Below are positions 15,218-24,474 of a stretch of DNA of 64,000 bases, piece after piece. The position numbers were made by a program, and so were the translations under genes. How positions within the stretch are numbered: the first letter of the stretch is position 1; each line of letters starts with the position of its first letter. The notes below the pieces were generated by a model. The model ran no database searches. It was not told the origin of the DNA and was given only the letters and a program-made list of their open reading frames with translations. The DNA is from Flavobacterium sp. N502540. Its GTDB lineage: Bacteria; Bacteroidota; Bacteroidia; Flavobacteriales; Flavobacteriaceae. The DNA lies in contig NZ_CP110012.1 of assembly GCF_025947365.1 (NCBI RefSeq), positions 186,001 to 250,000 of the forward strand, in the 5' to 3' direction.

Positions 15218-16312
15218 ATGAAACAAATTAACCTGTTTGCCCTGATTCTATTGTGCAACTTTACCACAAGTACATTTGGGCAAAAAAGCAAAAAAATGGA
15301 CATCATAGCCTATTATACAGGTGATGACAAGCTAATTAACGAATACGAGGTAAGTAAACTAAACCAAATCATCTTTAGTTTTTGCCATTTAAAAGAGGGG
15401 AAACTAAGCGTTGATTCTGCAAAAGATTCTACCACGATTAAACATTTGGTTTCGCTAAAAGCATCCAATCCACAATTAAAAATTATTCTTTCACTTGGTG
15501 GCTGGGGAGGTTGTGAGCCTTGTTCTGCTGCATTTTCTACAGCCGAGGGAAGACTTACTTTTGCCAAATCGGTAAAAGAAGTAAGCAATTATTTTAAAGT
15601 AGACGGTTTAGATTTAGATTGGGAATATCCGGCAATTGAGGGACTGCCGGGACATTTGTTTCAACCGGCTGACAAGCCAAATTTCACCGAACTAATCAAA
15701 ATTTTACGTTCAACCCTAGGCAAAAAATACGAATTGAGCTTTGCTGCCGGAGGTTTTCAAAAATTTCTGGACGAATCCATTGACTGGAAAACGGTTATGC
15801 CTTTGGTAAATCGTGTGAACATTATGAGTTATGATTTAGTGAACGGATACTCAAAAGTTACCGGACACCATACACCTTTATACAGCACTAATCCAAAAGA
15901 AGAATCTACAGACAGAGCAGTTGAATATTTATTGAAACTAGGAATTCCTGCTGAAAAACTAGTTATAGGAGGTGCTTTCTATACCAGAACCTGGAAAAAT
16001 GTAGAAAACATCAACAATGGTTTGTATCAGGCAGGTGAGCATATTCAGGGAGTTTCTTTTAAAGATTATAGCACTTTTTACACAGAAGCCAATGGATGGA
16101 AATACTTTTGGGATGAAAAAGCCAAAGCACCACACTGGTACAATGAAAAAGAAAAGACATTTGCCACAGGAGACAATCTGGCCTCTATAAAAGCAAAAGC
16201 AGAATACGTTAAGGCTAAAAACTTAGGCGGAATCATGTTTTGGGAATTGCCTCTGGATGCAACTCGCAACGGAATGGTCAATACAATTTACGACGTTAAA
16301 ACCGCTAAATAA
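15218..16312 (+). CDS. secreted glycoside hydrolase family 18 (chitinase-like)
   Basis: 364 aa. The N-terminus (1-21) is a Sec signal peptide ending TSTFG-Q. SLGGWGG (92-98) and DGLDLDWEYP (129-138) are the two GH18 signatures; Glu136 is the catalytic acid in DxxDxDxE. MSYDL (near 210) and MFWELPLD (near 345) give the remaining beta-barrel strands of the active site. It should hydrolyse beta-1,4-GlcNAc linkages in chitin or related glycans, in the periplasm or outside the cell. No chitin-binding or T9SS sorting domain is present. It has its own terminator at 16332. Confidence 0.88.
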   Translation: MKQINLFALILLCNFTTSTFGQKSKKMDIIAYYTGDDKLINEYEVSKLNQIIFSFCHLKEGKLSVDSAKDSTTIKHLVSLKASNPQLKIILSLGGWGGCEPCSAAFSTAEGRLTFAKSVKEVSNYFKVDGLDLDWEYPAIEGLPGHLFQPADKPNFTELIKILRSTLGKKYELSFAAGGFQKFLDESIDWKTVMPLVNRVNIMSYDLVNGYSKVTGHHTPLYSTNPKEESTDRAVEYLLKLGIPAEKLVIGGAFYTRTWKNVENINNGLYQAGEHIQGVSFKDYSTFYTEANGWKYFWDEKAKAPHWYNEKEKTFATGDNLASIKAKAEYVKAKNLGGIMFWELPLDATRNGMVNTIYDVKTAK

Positions 16313-16331
16313 AAAACTTTACATCATAAAA

Positions 16332-16366
16332 AAAACGGCAGCTGTTCAAAAAATAGCTGCCGTTTT
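16332..16366. terminator. bidirectional terminator, chitinase / small secreted protein
   Basis: AAAACGGCAGCT pairs with AGCTGCCGTTTT around an 11-nt A-rich loop. It lies between convergent genes ending at 16312 and 16388 and can serve both. Confidence 0.8.
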
Positions 16367-16387
16367 GCTTATCGTAAAAATTTAAAA

Positions 16388-16876
16388 CTAAATTCTAACT
16401 TTACTCTTATCCAGTTCGCCTATAAAAGGAATTGTCTCCAGAATTTCAGCTCTGATTATCGTCTGCAAATACACTTCTAACTGAATGAACTTCGCAGCAT
16501 TGATAGCACCTATGACTTTTTTTGCCTGCGTATAGGTTTTCGAATATAATTTTTCATATCCTATATGGTTTCTTAAAGTTCCCTTTGCCAGTTCATCGGC
16601 TTTTTCATCGGTAAGTGTTGCATAATTCACCGCATAATCGTTAATCAATTGAAATTTCGTTTGTCCAAGACCTTTGCGATCCGCTTCATAACTATCATAC
16701 ACTTTTGCAAATGCAGCAGCCTGACTATCCGATAAATTCATATACTCTTTTACGAGATCACCTTTTGATTTTCCGTAAATGCTTTGTAAAACATCCACAT
16801 CTTCTTTAAATGATGATTGAGCATAAGACGAAAATGAAGCAATGCTCATGATAAGAATAAGGCTTATTTTTTTCAT
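16388..16876 (-). CDS. small secreted helical protein, unknown function
   Basis: 162 aa. A signal peptide (1-19, ending SSYA-Q) is followed by an all-helical, charged protein. It includes MNLSDSQAAAFAKVYDSYEADRKG, which resembles the repeated helix pattern of Spy/LTXXQ-type periplasmic proteins (compare the protein at 29999-30457). No catalytic motif is visible. It is followed upstream on the same strand by the DUF4251 gene, with a 78-bp gap. A periplasmic location is likely; the function is unknown. Confidence 0.6.
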   Translation of the reverse strand: MKKISLILIMSIASFSSYAQSSFKEDVDVLQSIYGKSKGDLVKEYMNLSDSQAAAFAKVYDSYEADRKGLGQTKFQLINDYAVNYATLTDEKADELAKGTLRNHIGYEKLYSKTYTQAKKVIGAINAAKFIQLEVYLQTIIRAEILETIPFIGELDKSKVRI

Positions 16877-16954
16877 AGTTCTGGTTTTAAATTAGTTTTT
16901 ATAAATTCACCCATTACAAAAAATACTTCCAAGGTTCTAAAAAAGAAAGATTAC

Positions 16955-17470
16955 TTATTCTCCGCCGCTTTTTGACGCTCTAATTACACCATCATAAGAA
17001 ATGGGCGCCCTATTGTTACTATTGACTGAAAGCGTTGTACTTCCGTTATTGAAAATAGTGAAAAGCAAATTATATACATCATCTTTTCCCCTAACGGTAG
17101 TTCTTAAAATGTAACTTTTCTTTTTCTTTTCGACTTTAATATCTTCCGGTGTTCCTTCAAACTTTATTCCGCCGTCTCCCCCATACGCAATGTTGAATGC
17201 ACGACCAAAAAAAGGCAAATCACAAATGATTTTATCGCTGCTAAATCTTAAAAAATAAGTATTATAATTCAGAATAATGAGCCTTCCTCCCTGCGGATTT
17301 AATTTCTGCGCCTCAAAATCGAACTTTTTAGAATCAATCAATGCTTCCGTTTCTTTCTGTTGCTGTAAATCTCTTTCTGCTCTTAGCTCCTTCTTCGTCT
17401 TTTCCTGCGCAAAAACGGAAACATTCAAAAAACAGCACAGCAACAATAAAATGGATAATTTAGTCTTCAT
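16955..17470 (-). CDS. DUF4251 family secreted protein
   Basis: 171 aa with a clear signal peptide (1-21, VSVFA-Q). A charged helix (KTKKELRAERDLQQQKETEAL) leads into a beta-rich domain with FDFEAQKLNPQGGRLIIL, DLPFFGRAFNIAYGG and a Ser/Asn-rich C-terminal part, ISYDGVI. This pattern is what I know as DUF4251, common in Bacteroidota and of unknown function. Neighbours on the same strand are the META-domain lipoprotein upstream (33-bp gap) and the helical secreted protein downstream, so the three may form a small envelope operon. Confidence 0.72.
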   Translation of the reverse strand: MKTKLSILLLLCCFLNVSVFAQEKTKKELRAERDLQQQKETEALIDSKKFDFEAQKLNPQGGRLIILNYNTYFLRFSSDKIICDLPFFGRAFNIAYGGDGGIKFEGTPEDIKVEKKKKSYILRTTVRGKDDVYNLLFTIFNNGSTTLSVNSNNRAPISYDGVIRASKSGGE

Positions 17471-17503
17471 AAAGTGTAAATTTTAGATTAGAAATCAAGA
17501 GTA

Positions 17504-17941
17504 CTATTTTCTGGTAAATCGCATCAATGCAATGTCTCCTGAGATAAAATTCAGCGTTTTTCCTTCATCTGTAATATCATAGGACGTAATTTTAGGCAAA
17601 GTACTCATAAAAAGACGTTCTCCTTCCTGTGCTTGTGGACACATCTTTTTGGTTACAGCCATTGGACCTGTCAGATCGATTTTATGACCCGTTACCACAA
17701 GTGCTCCGTTGAAAGAATTACATCCGTTATTTCCGGATACTCTTTTTTCAGTCAGATTAAAATTAATGGTTGGCTTATTATTGGGATACAAAGCGTCAAA
17801 ATCAACACTTGAACCGGAGATGTAATTAAGGTCCCAGCTTCTTTCAAGTTTAGAAGCACCGTCCCCTTTTGCTACTTTAGAGCAATTACAGGAAGTTAGA
17901 ACAATTCCTAAAAAAACGAAAGATAAAATACTCTTGATCAT
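17504..17941 (-). CDS. META domain-containing lipoprotein
   Basis: 145 aa. The lipobox LTSC places the lipidated Cys at 18. SWDLNYISG (about 35-43), NGCNSFNGALVV and MAVTKKMCPQAQEGERLFMSTLPKI are the signature segments of the META domain (as in HslJ), with the paired Cys of NGC and KMC. The domain is found in heat-shock and secreted virulence-linked proteins, and its biochemical role is not well defined. It is first of three same-strand secreted-protein genes. Confidence 0.82.
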   Translation of the reverse strand: MIKSILSFVFLGIVLTSCNCSKVAKGDGASKLERSWDLNYISGSSVDFDALYPNNKPTINFNLTEKRVSGNNGCNSFNGALVVTGHKIDLTGPMAVTKKMCPQAQEGERLFMSTLPKITSYDITDEGKTLNFISGDIALMRFTRK

Positions 17942-18149
17942 AATATTTAAGATTAAGTTAAAAAATAAAACCCTTGATTTTCAAGTAAATAAACTCATAA
18001 TTACACGAATTTACGTAATATTTTTTGGTTCATCAGCTAAAGTTGGCTTAAATTCCGATCAATAGTTTTAGTTTTTTTTAACGATCGGTACCAATCCATG
18101 TCAGTATTTTATGTTAATTTTACTTAAACTATAATAAAAAGCCTCTTCT

Positions 18150-18677
18150 ATGAAAAAAATAATCGTTTCCTTCGCCATAATTACAGCTTTAATCATTGGC
18201 TGTAAAACCAATACAAAATCAAATGATGCCAAAACCCTAACAGTAGCTTTAGAGCCAAAAAGCAAAAGTACAGTAGCAGGAACAGCCACTTTTACCGAGA
18301 GAAAAGGAAAAGTCACTTTTGCTGCAAAAATAACGGGTTTACAGCCGGGAGTACATGCAATTCACATTCATGAAAAGGCAGATTGTAGTGCTGCAGACGG
18401 AAGTTCGGCCGGAGGACACTGGAATCCAACTTTTAAAAAACACGGAAAATGGGGTGTTGCCGAATACCACAAAGGAGATATCGGAAACTTTACCGCTGAT
18501 GCAAATGGTAACGGGAATATAACACTAACTACTGATGAATGGTGCATTGGCTGCGGAGATGAAAGTAAAGATATTCTAGGAAAAGGATTAATTGTTCATC
18601 AGGGATCTGATGATTTCACAACACAGCCTACAGGAAATGCGGGCGGAAGAGTTGCCTGTGCCGGAATCATTAAATAA
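18150..18677 (+). CDS. sodC: Cu/Zn superoxide dismutase family lipoprotein
   Basis: 175 aa. Lipobox IIGC (Cys18) indicates an anchored periplasmic or surface protein. HAIHIHEKADCS carries two copper ligands. SAGGHWNP and HKGDIGNF give the bridging and zinc ligands and a loop Asp. GLIVHQGSDDF gives the last copper His, and GGRVACAGII closes with the disulfide Cys and the conserved Arg. All canonical residues are present, so it should dismute superoxide outside the cytoplasm. The gene is monocistronic, with a terminator hairpin at 18693. Confidence 0.9.
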   Translation: MKKIIVSFAIITALIIGCKTNTKSNDAKTLTVALEPKSKSTVAGTATFTERKGKVTFAAKITGLQPGVHAIHIHEKADCSAADGSSAGGHWNPTFKKHGKWGVAEYHKGDIGNFTADANGNGNITLTTDEWCIGCGDESKDILGKGLIVHQGSDDFTTQPTGNAGGRVACAGIIK

Positions 18678-18692
18678 AAAACATAAAACAGT

Positions 18693-18729
18693 AATAACCA
18701 CTACATTTTCACAAAATCTAGTGGTTATT
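18693..18729 (+). terminator. sodC terminator
   Basis: AATAACCACTA pairs with TAGTGGTTATT, followed by TTTCATTTT. Confidence 0.7.
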
Positions 18730-18764
18730 TCATTTTAAATTTACACTAAAACAAGAAAAAGATA

Positions 18765-18772
18765 TAGCTTTG
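18765..18772 (+). promoter_or_regulatory. promoter -7 box for the LETM1-like gene
   Basis: TAGCTTTG fits TAnnTTTG and lies 21 bp before the ATG at 18794. Confidence 0.5.
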
Positions 18773-18793
18773 CAGCTATAAATTATAAAGTTA

Positions 18794-19996
18794 ATGATTA
18801 ACCCATCGGCACCAGGCTGGATAGATAAGTTTTTTAGCGAACAAAAGTTTTCAGAAGCTATTCCTTTTGAGACTGCTGAGTCGTTTTACCATAAAGTCAG
18901 AGAAACCGGTTTTATTTACGGTCACATCATCGCTATAGATTCTCAGATTCCTATTCCTATAAAAGGCTGGTTCAAAACCGAAATCTCCAAAGTAGCTTTA
19001 TTGAATACTTTGTATGGTGTTTTTTGTTTGGAAAAAAGAAGCTCAGAGCCTAATAATTTTATTTCTGAAGTTTTAAAATTCTATAAGGAAATGAGCCCGG
19101 AAGGTTTTAATATATTTAAAATTCTGCTTCCAAAGGACACTCCTTCTCTTTCTTTAGAAAACATTATAGATCAGCGCGTTCAGACAAATGATAGTATTAT
19201 CAGTAAGAACTTTTCGCATTTAGTAACCAATGCGCTTTTATTTATTGATGTTCTGGCTTTCAGACAATATTTAGAGCATGGGACTATTCCTGAAAAATAC
19301 TTAAAACGAATCGAAGAAACCGTTATGGGCATTGTGGCTCTGGCTTTAAAAACCAAAACCATAAAATCTCAGCACGACGATTTACTGATAAAACTTTTCG
19401 AAGCCTCTATCCGTTATTCTAAATTTTCGAAAGTTACCGTTGACACTTTAGAAACTTTACAACTGGACTATTACAACCATAAACTGGAACATTATTATTT
19501 GATTGATATGGCCGGAATGGCTTTGTGGAGCGATGGTGTTGTCGAAAATGAAGAAGCCTACTTTTTATACTCTTTAGGATCGATGATGGGAATTTCTGAT
19601 GATTTCGTAACCAAAAGCATCGAAACGACCAACACGTTTATCACTACTCACAAAAAGAAGATTCCTTATTTCAACTATTCCAATCCTGTAAAACATTTTT
19701 ACGACCAAATGACCCACAGTGTGGTAAAACTGATTGTAAGAAACAAAAACCGATTAGTTAAGGAAATCATTCAAAGCAAAGAGTTAATGGTTCTGCTGGC
19801 TTATTCAACCACCAGAGATCTGGATGCTAAAGAAAAGAAAAAGGTAAAAAAACAACTTTTAGACATCTGTAAAACGATTCCCTCGCTCACCATATTTTTA
19901 CTGCCCGGAGGAAGTTTATTACTACCGATTCTTATCAAATTTATTCCAACTTTACTCCCGTCTGCCTTTAATGAAAACCTGGACGAAAACGAATAA
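18794..19996 (+). CDS. LETM1-related protein, unknown role
   Basis: 400 aa, no signal peptide. The N-terminal two thirds are helical with no known motif: MINPSAPGWIDKFF at the start and a TerB-like acidic helix, YYLIDMAGMALWSDGVVENEEAYFLYSLG, near 230. The C-terminus (about 340-395) has KKKVKKQLLDICKTIPSLTIFLLPGGSLLLPILIKFIP, close to the conserved core of LETM1 proteins with a hydrophobic segment. NCBI-type annotation of similar flavobacterial proteins is, from memory, LETM1-related biofilm-associated protein. It may act at the membrane in ion homeostasis, but that is inference. Confidence 0.65.
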   Translation: MINPSAPGWIDKFFSEQKFSEAIPFETAESFYHKVRETGFIYGHIIAIDSQIPIPIKGWFKTEISKVALLNTLYGVFCLEKRSSEPNNFISEVLKFYKEMSPEGFNIFKILLPKDTPSLSLENIIDQRVQTNDSIISKNFSHLVTNALLFIDVLAFRQYLEHGTIPEKYLKRIEETVMGIVALALKTKTIKSQHDDLLIKLFEASIRYSKFSKVTVDTLETLQLDYYNHKLEHYYLIDMAGMALWSDGVVENEEAYFLYSLGSMMGISDDFVTKSIETTNTFITTHKKKIPYFNYSNPVKHFYDQMTHSVVKLIVRNKNRLVKEIIQSKELMVLLAYSTTRDLDAKEKKKVKKQLLDICKTIPSLTIFLLPGGSLLLPILIKFIPTLLPSAFNENLDENE

Positions 19997-20000
19997 AAAA

Positions 20001-20021
20001 AATCGCCCCTTTGAGGCGATT
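20001..20021. terminator. terminator between the LETM1-like gene and carbonic anhydrase
   Basis: AATCGCC pairs with GGCGATT and is flanked by A and T runs on both sides. It serves the convergent genes ending at 19996 and 20034. Confidence 0.75.
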
Positions 20022-20033
20022 TTCTTTTTTATA

Positions 20034-20669
20034 TTATAGATCTAACTGATAAACTTCATCAAGCTCCTCATTTGAAGCAATATTCACATTTAAATCGGTT
20101 ACAAAACCGGAATTTAAACCGTAAACCCATCCGTGAAGCATCAAGTCCTGTCCGTTTTTCCAGGCTCCCTGAACGATAGATGTTTTAGCTAAATTGTAAA
20201 CCTGCTCTTTTGCATTGATTTCAACAAAAGTATTGAAACGTTCTGTTTCATCTTCAATTGAATTTAGATACTTATCGTGTAGACGGTATTCATCTTTAAT
20301 GTGACGAATCCAGTTGTCGATAATTCCAACAGACTGATTACCCATAGCAGCTTTAACACCACCACAGCCGTAATGTCCGCAAACAATAACGTGTTTTACT
20401 TTCAAAACATTTACTGCATAATCTAAAACACTCAACATATTCATATCAGAGTGTACTACCATATTAGCAATATTACGGTGTACAAAAACCTCACCCGGTT
20501 TAGCTCCAATAATTTCATTTGCCGGAACACGGCTATCTGAACATCCAATCCACAACAACGGCGGTGTCTGCCCTTTTGCAAGATCCGCAAAATAATTAGG
20601 ATCTAATGCTAATGACTTTTCAACCCACTGTCTGTTGTTTTCAAGTAACTGCTTATAAAACTCTCTCAT
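20034..20669 (-). CDS. can: beta-class carbonic anhydrase
   Basis: 211 aa. Zinc ligands Cys43, Asp45 (in CSDSRV), His99 and Cys102 (in CGHYGCGG) are all present with Arg47, the Asp-Arg dyad of beta carbonic anhydrases. The length is standard. It interconverts CO2 and bicarbonate in the cytoplasm. The gene immediately upstream on the same strand (119-bp gap) encodes a SulP anion transporter, an arrangement that suggests bicarbonate uptake coupled to CO2 hydration. Confidence 0.93.
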   Translation of the reverse strand: MREFYKQLLENNRQWVEKSLALDPNYFADLAKGQTPPLLWIGCSDSRVPANEIIGAKPGEVFVHRNIANMVVHSDMNMLSVLDYAVNVLKVKHVIVCGHYGCGGVKAAMGNQSVGIIDNWIRHIKDEYRLHDKYLNSIEDETERFNTFVEINAKEQVYNLAKTSIVQGAWKNGQDLMLHGWVYGLNSGFVTDLNVNIASNEELDEVYQLDL

Positions 20670-20788
20670 TTTTTTGTTTTTTGTATGGTAATTCCGTTTG
20701 CTTAAATCTACTAAAAAAACTTCTCGTAAAGTTATCTAATTTTTAGTACTTCTCACCCTCCGGAAATACCTTAATTAATATAATTTAT

Positions 20789-22438
20789 TTATAAATTTTC
20801 TTTTACGTTTTCTTTTTGAACTAAAGTTCTTTTGGCAACATCATAATAATGCTCTATCGTAACATGATTATTAATCTCCGGTGAATTCTCAAGTTCATAT
20901 GCTTTCTTGAATCCTTTAAGTTTTACTTTAATATTTTCATCAATTGCTCTTGTTTCTTTAAACTCGCGAATCAAATCTAAAACATCATGGGCAATATACT
21001 CCGTATCTGCAGCATTGATAATTACTTTAGAGTTTTCCGGAATTTCACTTAAAGTCGACTTAATCGCAGCCTTATTCAAAAATGAAACTTCCTGTGCTAA
21101 ATCGATATGGATGACATCACCATCTTCATATTCTTCTTTTTTGAAACTGTAAGCTCTTTTCAGATTTCCTCTCAATACAAAAATAATACTGATCACAATT
21201 CCTAAAGCAACTCCTTTAAGTAAATCTGTTGCTACAACAAATACTAAAGTGGCAATAAACGGTATAAACTGATATTTCCCTTTTTCCCAGAAATGTTTAA
21301 AAGTGGCAGGTTTCGCCAATTTATACCCTACTAAAATTAAAACCGTTGCCAAAGTTGCCAATGGTATTTTGTTCAATAATGCCGGAATTGACAAAACACT
21401 AATTAGCAAAAGTACACCATGAATGATGGCTGACATTTTTGATTTTGCTCCTGCATTATTATTTGCAGATGACCTTACCACAACGGATGTCATCGGCAAA
21501 CCTCCCAAAAGCGAACTTACTACATTACCAATTCCCTGCGCTCTAAGCTCAACATTGGTATCGGTATAACGTTTTTGAACATCCATTCTGTCAGATGCCT
21601 CTATACACAACAGCGTCTCAATAGAAGCAACTATTGCAATTGTAATTGCTACCACCCAAACTTGTGGGTTTGTAACCGCAGCAAAATTTGGCAGAATTAT
21701 GATTGATTTAAACTCATCAAAAGATTTTGGAACCGGCAAAGAAACTAAATGCTCATTTGCAATTGCCAGTGAACTTCCTGTTGAAGTAAAAAACTCGTTT
21801 AAAATTATTCCGGTAATAACTGCAACAAGTGCTCCCGGAATTAATTTCAATCTTTTTAAGAAGGGTACTTTCTCCCACGAAATTAAAATCACCAAAGAAA
21901 CAAGTGAAACCACCACCGCTCCTAAATGTATGTGATTTAAAACATCGAATAGAAAAGAAAAAGAGTTGCTTCCGTCATTTTGAATAAATGCCTGATCTCC
22001 TTCAAAATCGGCATCGTAACCAAAAGCATGGGGTAATTGTTTCAGAATAATAATAATTCCGATACCGGCCAACATCCCTTCAATAACGTTGGTAGGAAAA
22101 TAATTGGAGATACTTCCGGCCTTTAAAAATCCTAATGCTAATTGAATTAATCCAGCAATAAAAACAGACATCAAAAACACATCGAAAGCACCTAAATCTG
22201 TAATAGCGGTTAAAATGATAGCGGTCAGTCCGGCCGCTGGTCCGGAGACACTAATATGAGACTGGCTTAAGTAACCTACCACAATACCTCCAACAACACC
22301 TGCGATAATTCCCGAAAACAAAGGTGCTCCCGAAGCCATTGCAATACCTAAACACAATGGAAGAGCCACCAAGAAAACCACTAAACCTGAAGCAAAATCA
22401 GATTTAAGGTTGGCAAAAAGATTGATTTTTTTTGTCAT
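20789..22438 (-). CDS. SulP family anion transporter with STAS domain
   Basis: 549 aa. At least ten hydrophobic segments occur between residues 10 and 430, including the SulP signature region SGPAAGLTAIILTAI (about 65-80) and the conserved LVALPLCLGIAMASGAPLFSGI near the start. A cytoplasmic STAS domain follows (about 440-540) with DVIHIDLAQEVSFLNKAAIKSTL and VIINAADTEYIAHDVL. SulP proteins carry sulfate, bicarbonate or C4 acids; the carbonic anhydrase next to it argues for bicarbonate, though sulfate cannot be excluded. Confidence 0.87.
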   Translation of the reverse strand: MTKKINLFANLKSDFASGLVVFLVALPLCLGIAMASGAPLFSGIIAGVVGGIVVGYLSQSHISVSGPAAGLTAIILTAITDLGAFDVFLMSVFIAGLIQLALGFLKAGSISNYFPTNVIEGMLAGIGIIIILKQLPHAFGYDADFEGDQAFIQNDGSNSFSFLFDVLNHIHLGAVVVSLVSLVILISWEKVPFLKRLKLIPGALVAVITGIILNEFFTSTGSSLAIANEHLVSLPVPKSFDEFKSIIILPNFAAVTNPQVWVVAITIAIVASIETLLCIEASDRMDVQKRYTDTNVELRAQGIGNVVSSLLGGLPMTSVVVRSSANNNAGAKSKMSAIIHGVLLLISVLSIPALLNKIPLATLATVLILVGYKLAKPATFKHFWEKGKYQFIPFIATLVFVVATDLLKGVALGIVISIIFVLRGNLKRAYSFKKEEYEDGDVIHIDLAQEVSFLNKAAIKSTLSEIPENSKVIINAADTEYIAHDVLDLIREFKETRAIDENIKVKLKGFKKAYELENSPEINNHVTIEHYYDVAKRTLVQKENVKENL

Positions 22439-22518
22439 AGCACAATACTAAAAAAATTATTCATTAAAGACTTACTGCAATTATCAAAATGCAGTTCAAT
22501 TCAAAATAATCGGAAGTA

Positions 22519-22803
22519 TTATGCCAAATTAGGAGGTGGAGCAAAAATGCTCGGAGAAATATTGTCTAATTTTACAATATTTTCAGACACAATGGTCTTT
22601 TTTTCAATATAAACTGGCATAACAACTTCATGTTGAAGTATTGCCGGATAAACAGCAGCCTTAAGTTCTTTATGTGAATGTTCCTCTTCAGAAAAACTGA
22701 AAAATATCGACGTATCGTTGCTTTTCTTCATTACCGTCACAATAGTTGGAGTAGATAAGAAAGCAATAAAGATGAATAATAATATACGAGCGACTAATTT
22801 CAT
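22519..22803 (-). CDS. small protein with N-terminal membrane segment, unknown
   Basis: 94 aa. Residues 4-22 (ARILLFIFIAFLSTPTIVTV) form a hydrophobic segment that may be a signal anchor. The rest is short and polar, with FFSFSEEEHSHKE (a His/Glu patch that could bind metal) and a Pro-rich end, PSIFAPPPNLA. The same-strand position 81 bp upstream of the SulP gene fits co-transcription. The family is not recognised. Confidence 0.55.
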   Translation of the reverse strand: MKLVARILLFIFIAFLSTPTIVTVMKKSNDTSIFFSFSEEEHSHKELKAAVYPAILQHEVVMPVYIEKKTIVSENIVKLDNISPSIFAPPPNLA

Positions 22804-22883
22804 TGGAACAAAAATAGTGTTAAACAGCTAAAATCAAAGCGAGAGGCCAAAAAATTTAAACAAATTTAACAATCATAAAAAAC

Positions 22884-22907
22884 AGAATGGTCAAACCCGA
22901 CCATTCT
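22884..22907. terminator. dps terminator
   Basis: AGAATGGTC pairs with GACCATTCT around AAACCC, 30 bp past the dps stop on the minus strand. Confidence 0.75.
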
Positions 22908-22936
22908 GCTATAGTAATCACTTTAGAAACAACAAA

Positions 22937-23425
22937 TTACAGCTCTTCTTCAAGCCATGCATTCATCATCCAAATTGTTTTTTCCTGCTCTGCAATGAAG
23001 TCACTCATCATCGAATTTGTCCCTTCATCGTTAATTTCATCCGATTGTTTTAAAATTCCTCTTTCGATTTTCAATAAATCCGTTAAAGAGCTCACAATTA
23101 AGTGAACAGCTTTTTCATCATTTGAAATATTTTTTCCGACAGTTAATTTGTTATTTTTAATATAATCTTCAAAAGTATGTAAAGGAGTTCCGCCGATAGT
23201 TAAAACCCTTTCTGCAATCAAATCAATTTTCAACTGGGAATCTGTGTACAATTCTTCAAACTTTACATGCAAATCAAAAAAACGTTTCCCACGAATATTC
23301 CAATGCAACCCCCTTAAATTCTGGTAATATACCTGGAAATTTGACAACAGAACATTTAATTCTTTTACTAACAATTCTGACTCCTTTACCGGTAAACCTA
23401 AAATATTTGTTTTCATAGTTCTCAT
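22937..23425 (-). CDS. dps: Dps family DNA-protection/ferritin-like protein
   Basis: 162 aa. Ferroxidase-site signature: YQNLRGLHWNIRGKRFFDLHVKFEELYTD, with His, Asp and Glu ligands (about 35-65), and a second helix pair around DLLKIERGILKQ and MMSDFIAEQEKTIWMMNAWLEE. Dps dodecamers oxidise Fe(II) with H2O2, store iron and shield DNA. It is transcribed divergently from oxyR with a 98-bp shared region, and promoter box TAAATTTG is visible on its strand (plus-strand 23444-23451). Peroxide control by OxyR is therefore likely. Confidence 0.9.
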   Translation of the reverse strand: MRTMKTNILGLPVKESELLVKELNVLLSNFQVYYQNLRGLHWNIRGKRFFDLHVKFEELYTDSQLKIDLIAERVLTIGGTPLHTFEDYIKNNKLTVGKNISNDEKAVHLIVSSLTDLLKIERGILKQSDEINDEGTNSMMSDFIAEQEKTIWMMNAWLEEEL

Positions 23426-23443
23426 TTTATAATGTGATTACTA

Positions 23444-23503
23444 CAAATTTAAAATAAGTTCTCCGAAAATAATATAAAAAAAAATTATATTTCCTTATTT
23501 TTG
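23444..23503. promoter_or_regulatory. divergent dps / oxyR promoter region
   Basis: TAAATTTG on the minus strand (plus-strand 23444-23451) faces dps, and TATTTTTG on the plus strand (23496-23503) faces oxyR. Both match TAnnTTTG. The AT-rich DNA between them is the natural place for an OxyR site; no clear operator can be fixed by eye. Confidence 0.6.
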
Positions 23504-23523
23504 CATCAAAAATTACTATCAAG

Positions 23524-24468
23524 ATGACTATAACTCAATTGCAATATGTATTAGCCGTTGCCGAGCATAAAAATTTCACCCTTGCTGCCGAAAAATGTTT
23601 CGTTACCCAGCCTACACTGAGTATGCAGATTCAAAAGATCGAGGAAGAACTTAGCATTCAAATTTTTGACAGAAGCAAAAAACCCATTCAACTTACAGAT
23701 ATTGGTCAGAAAATCGTAAACCAGGCCAAGAATATTGTAAATGAAGCTGATCGTATTAAGGATATTGTAGAGCAGCAGAAAGGTTTTATTGGAGGAGAAT
23801 TCCGTCTGGGAATTATCCCAACCATTATGCCAACGCTTTTACCAATGTTTCTAAACAATTTCATCAAAAAATACCCAAAAGTAAAACTCCTAATCGAAGA
23901 GCTTAATACAGACGAAATAATCCTGAAGTTAAAAAATGGTCATTTGGATGCTGCTATTGCTGCAACTCCGCTTGAAGACGAAAAAATAAAAGAAATCGTA
24001 TTGTATTTTGAACCTTTTGTGGCTTACATACCGGAACATCATGCCAGTTTTCAAAAAGAAGAAATTGAAGTTGCGGACTTAAACATTAACGAGATTCTGC
24101 TTCTTCAGGACGGGCACTGTTTTAGAGACGGAATTTTAAATTTGTGTAAAAATGCCAGCGACCTGGATCAGAATAATTTTCAGATACAAAGCGGAAGCTT
24201 CGAGACCCTGATAAAATTAGCCGACGAAGGTTTGGGTACAACGCTACTTCCGTACTTGCACACCTTAGACTTAAAAGATTCCGACAAACAAAAACTGCGT
24301 AACTTTAAGGAACCTAAACCTGCTCGTGAGGTAAGTTTGATTTACCCGAAGAGCGAATTAAAAATGCAGATCATTGATGCCCTAAGATCCACAATTGCAG
24401 GAGTTGTTAAAGGAGCAATTGTTTTTCAGAACGTTCAGATCATCAGTCCGCTACAACAAAAGAAGTAA
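23524..24468 (+). CDS. oxyR: LysR-type hydrogen-peroxide regulator OxyR
   Basis: 314 aa. The HTH (about 1-60) reads MTITQLQYVLAVAEHKNFTLAAEKCFVTQPTLSMQIQKIEEEL. The regulatory domain has Cys199 and Cys208 in GHCFRDGILNLC, exactly the positions and spacing of the redox-active pair of E. coli OxyR. This makes peroxide sensing through disulfide formation very likely, beyond a generic LysR label. It is divergent from dps and followed by a terminator at 24475. Confidence 0.92.
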   Translation: MTITQLQYVLAVAEHKNFTLAAEKCFVTQPTLSMQIQKIEEELSIQIFDRSKKPIQLTDIGQKIVNQAKNIVNEADRIKDIVEQQKGFIGGEFRLGIIPTIMPTLLPMFLNNFIKKYPKVKLLIEELNTDEIILKLKNGHLDAAIAATPLEDEKIKEIVLYFEPFVAYIPEHHASFQKEEIEVADLNINEILLLQDGHCFRDGILNLCKNASDLDQNNFQIQSGSFETLIKLADEGLGTTLLPYLHTLDLKDSDKQKLRNFKEPKPAREVSLIYPKSELKMQIIDALRSTIAGVVKGAIVFQNVQIISPLQQKK

Positions 24469-24474
24469 AAATAA

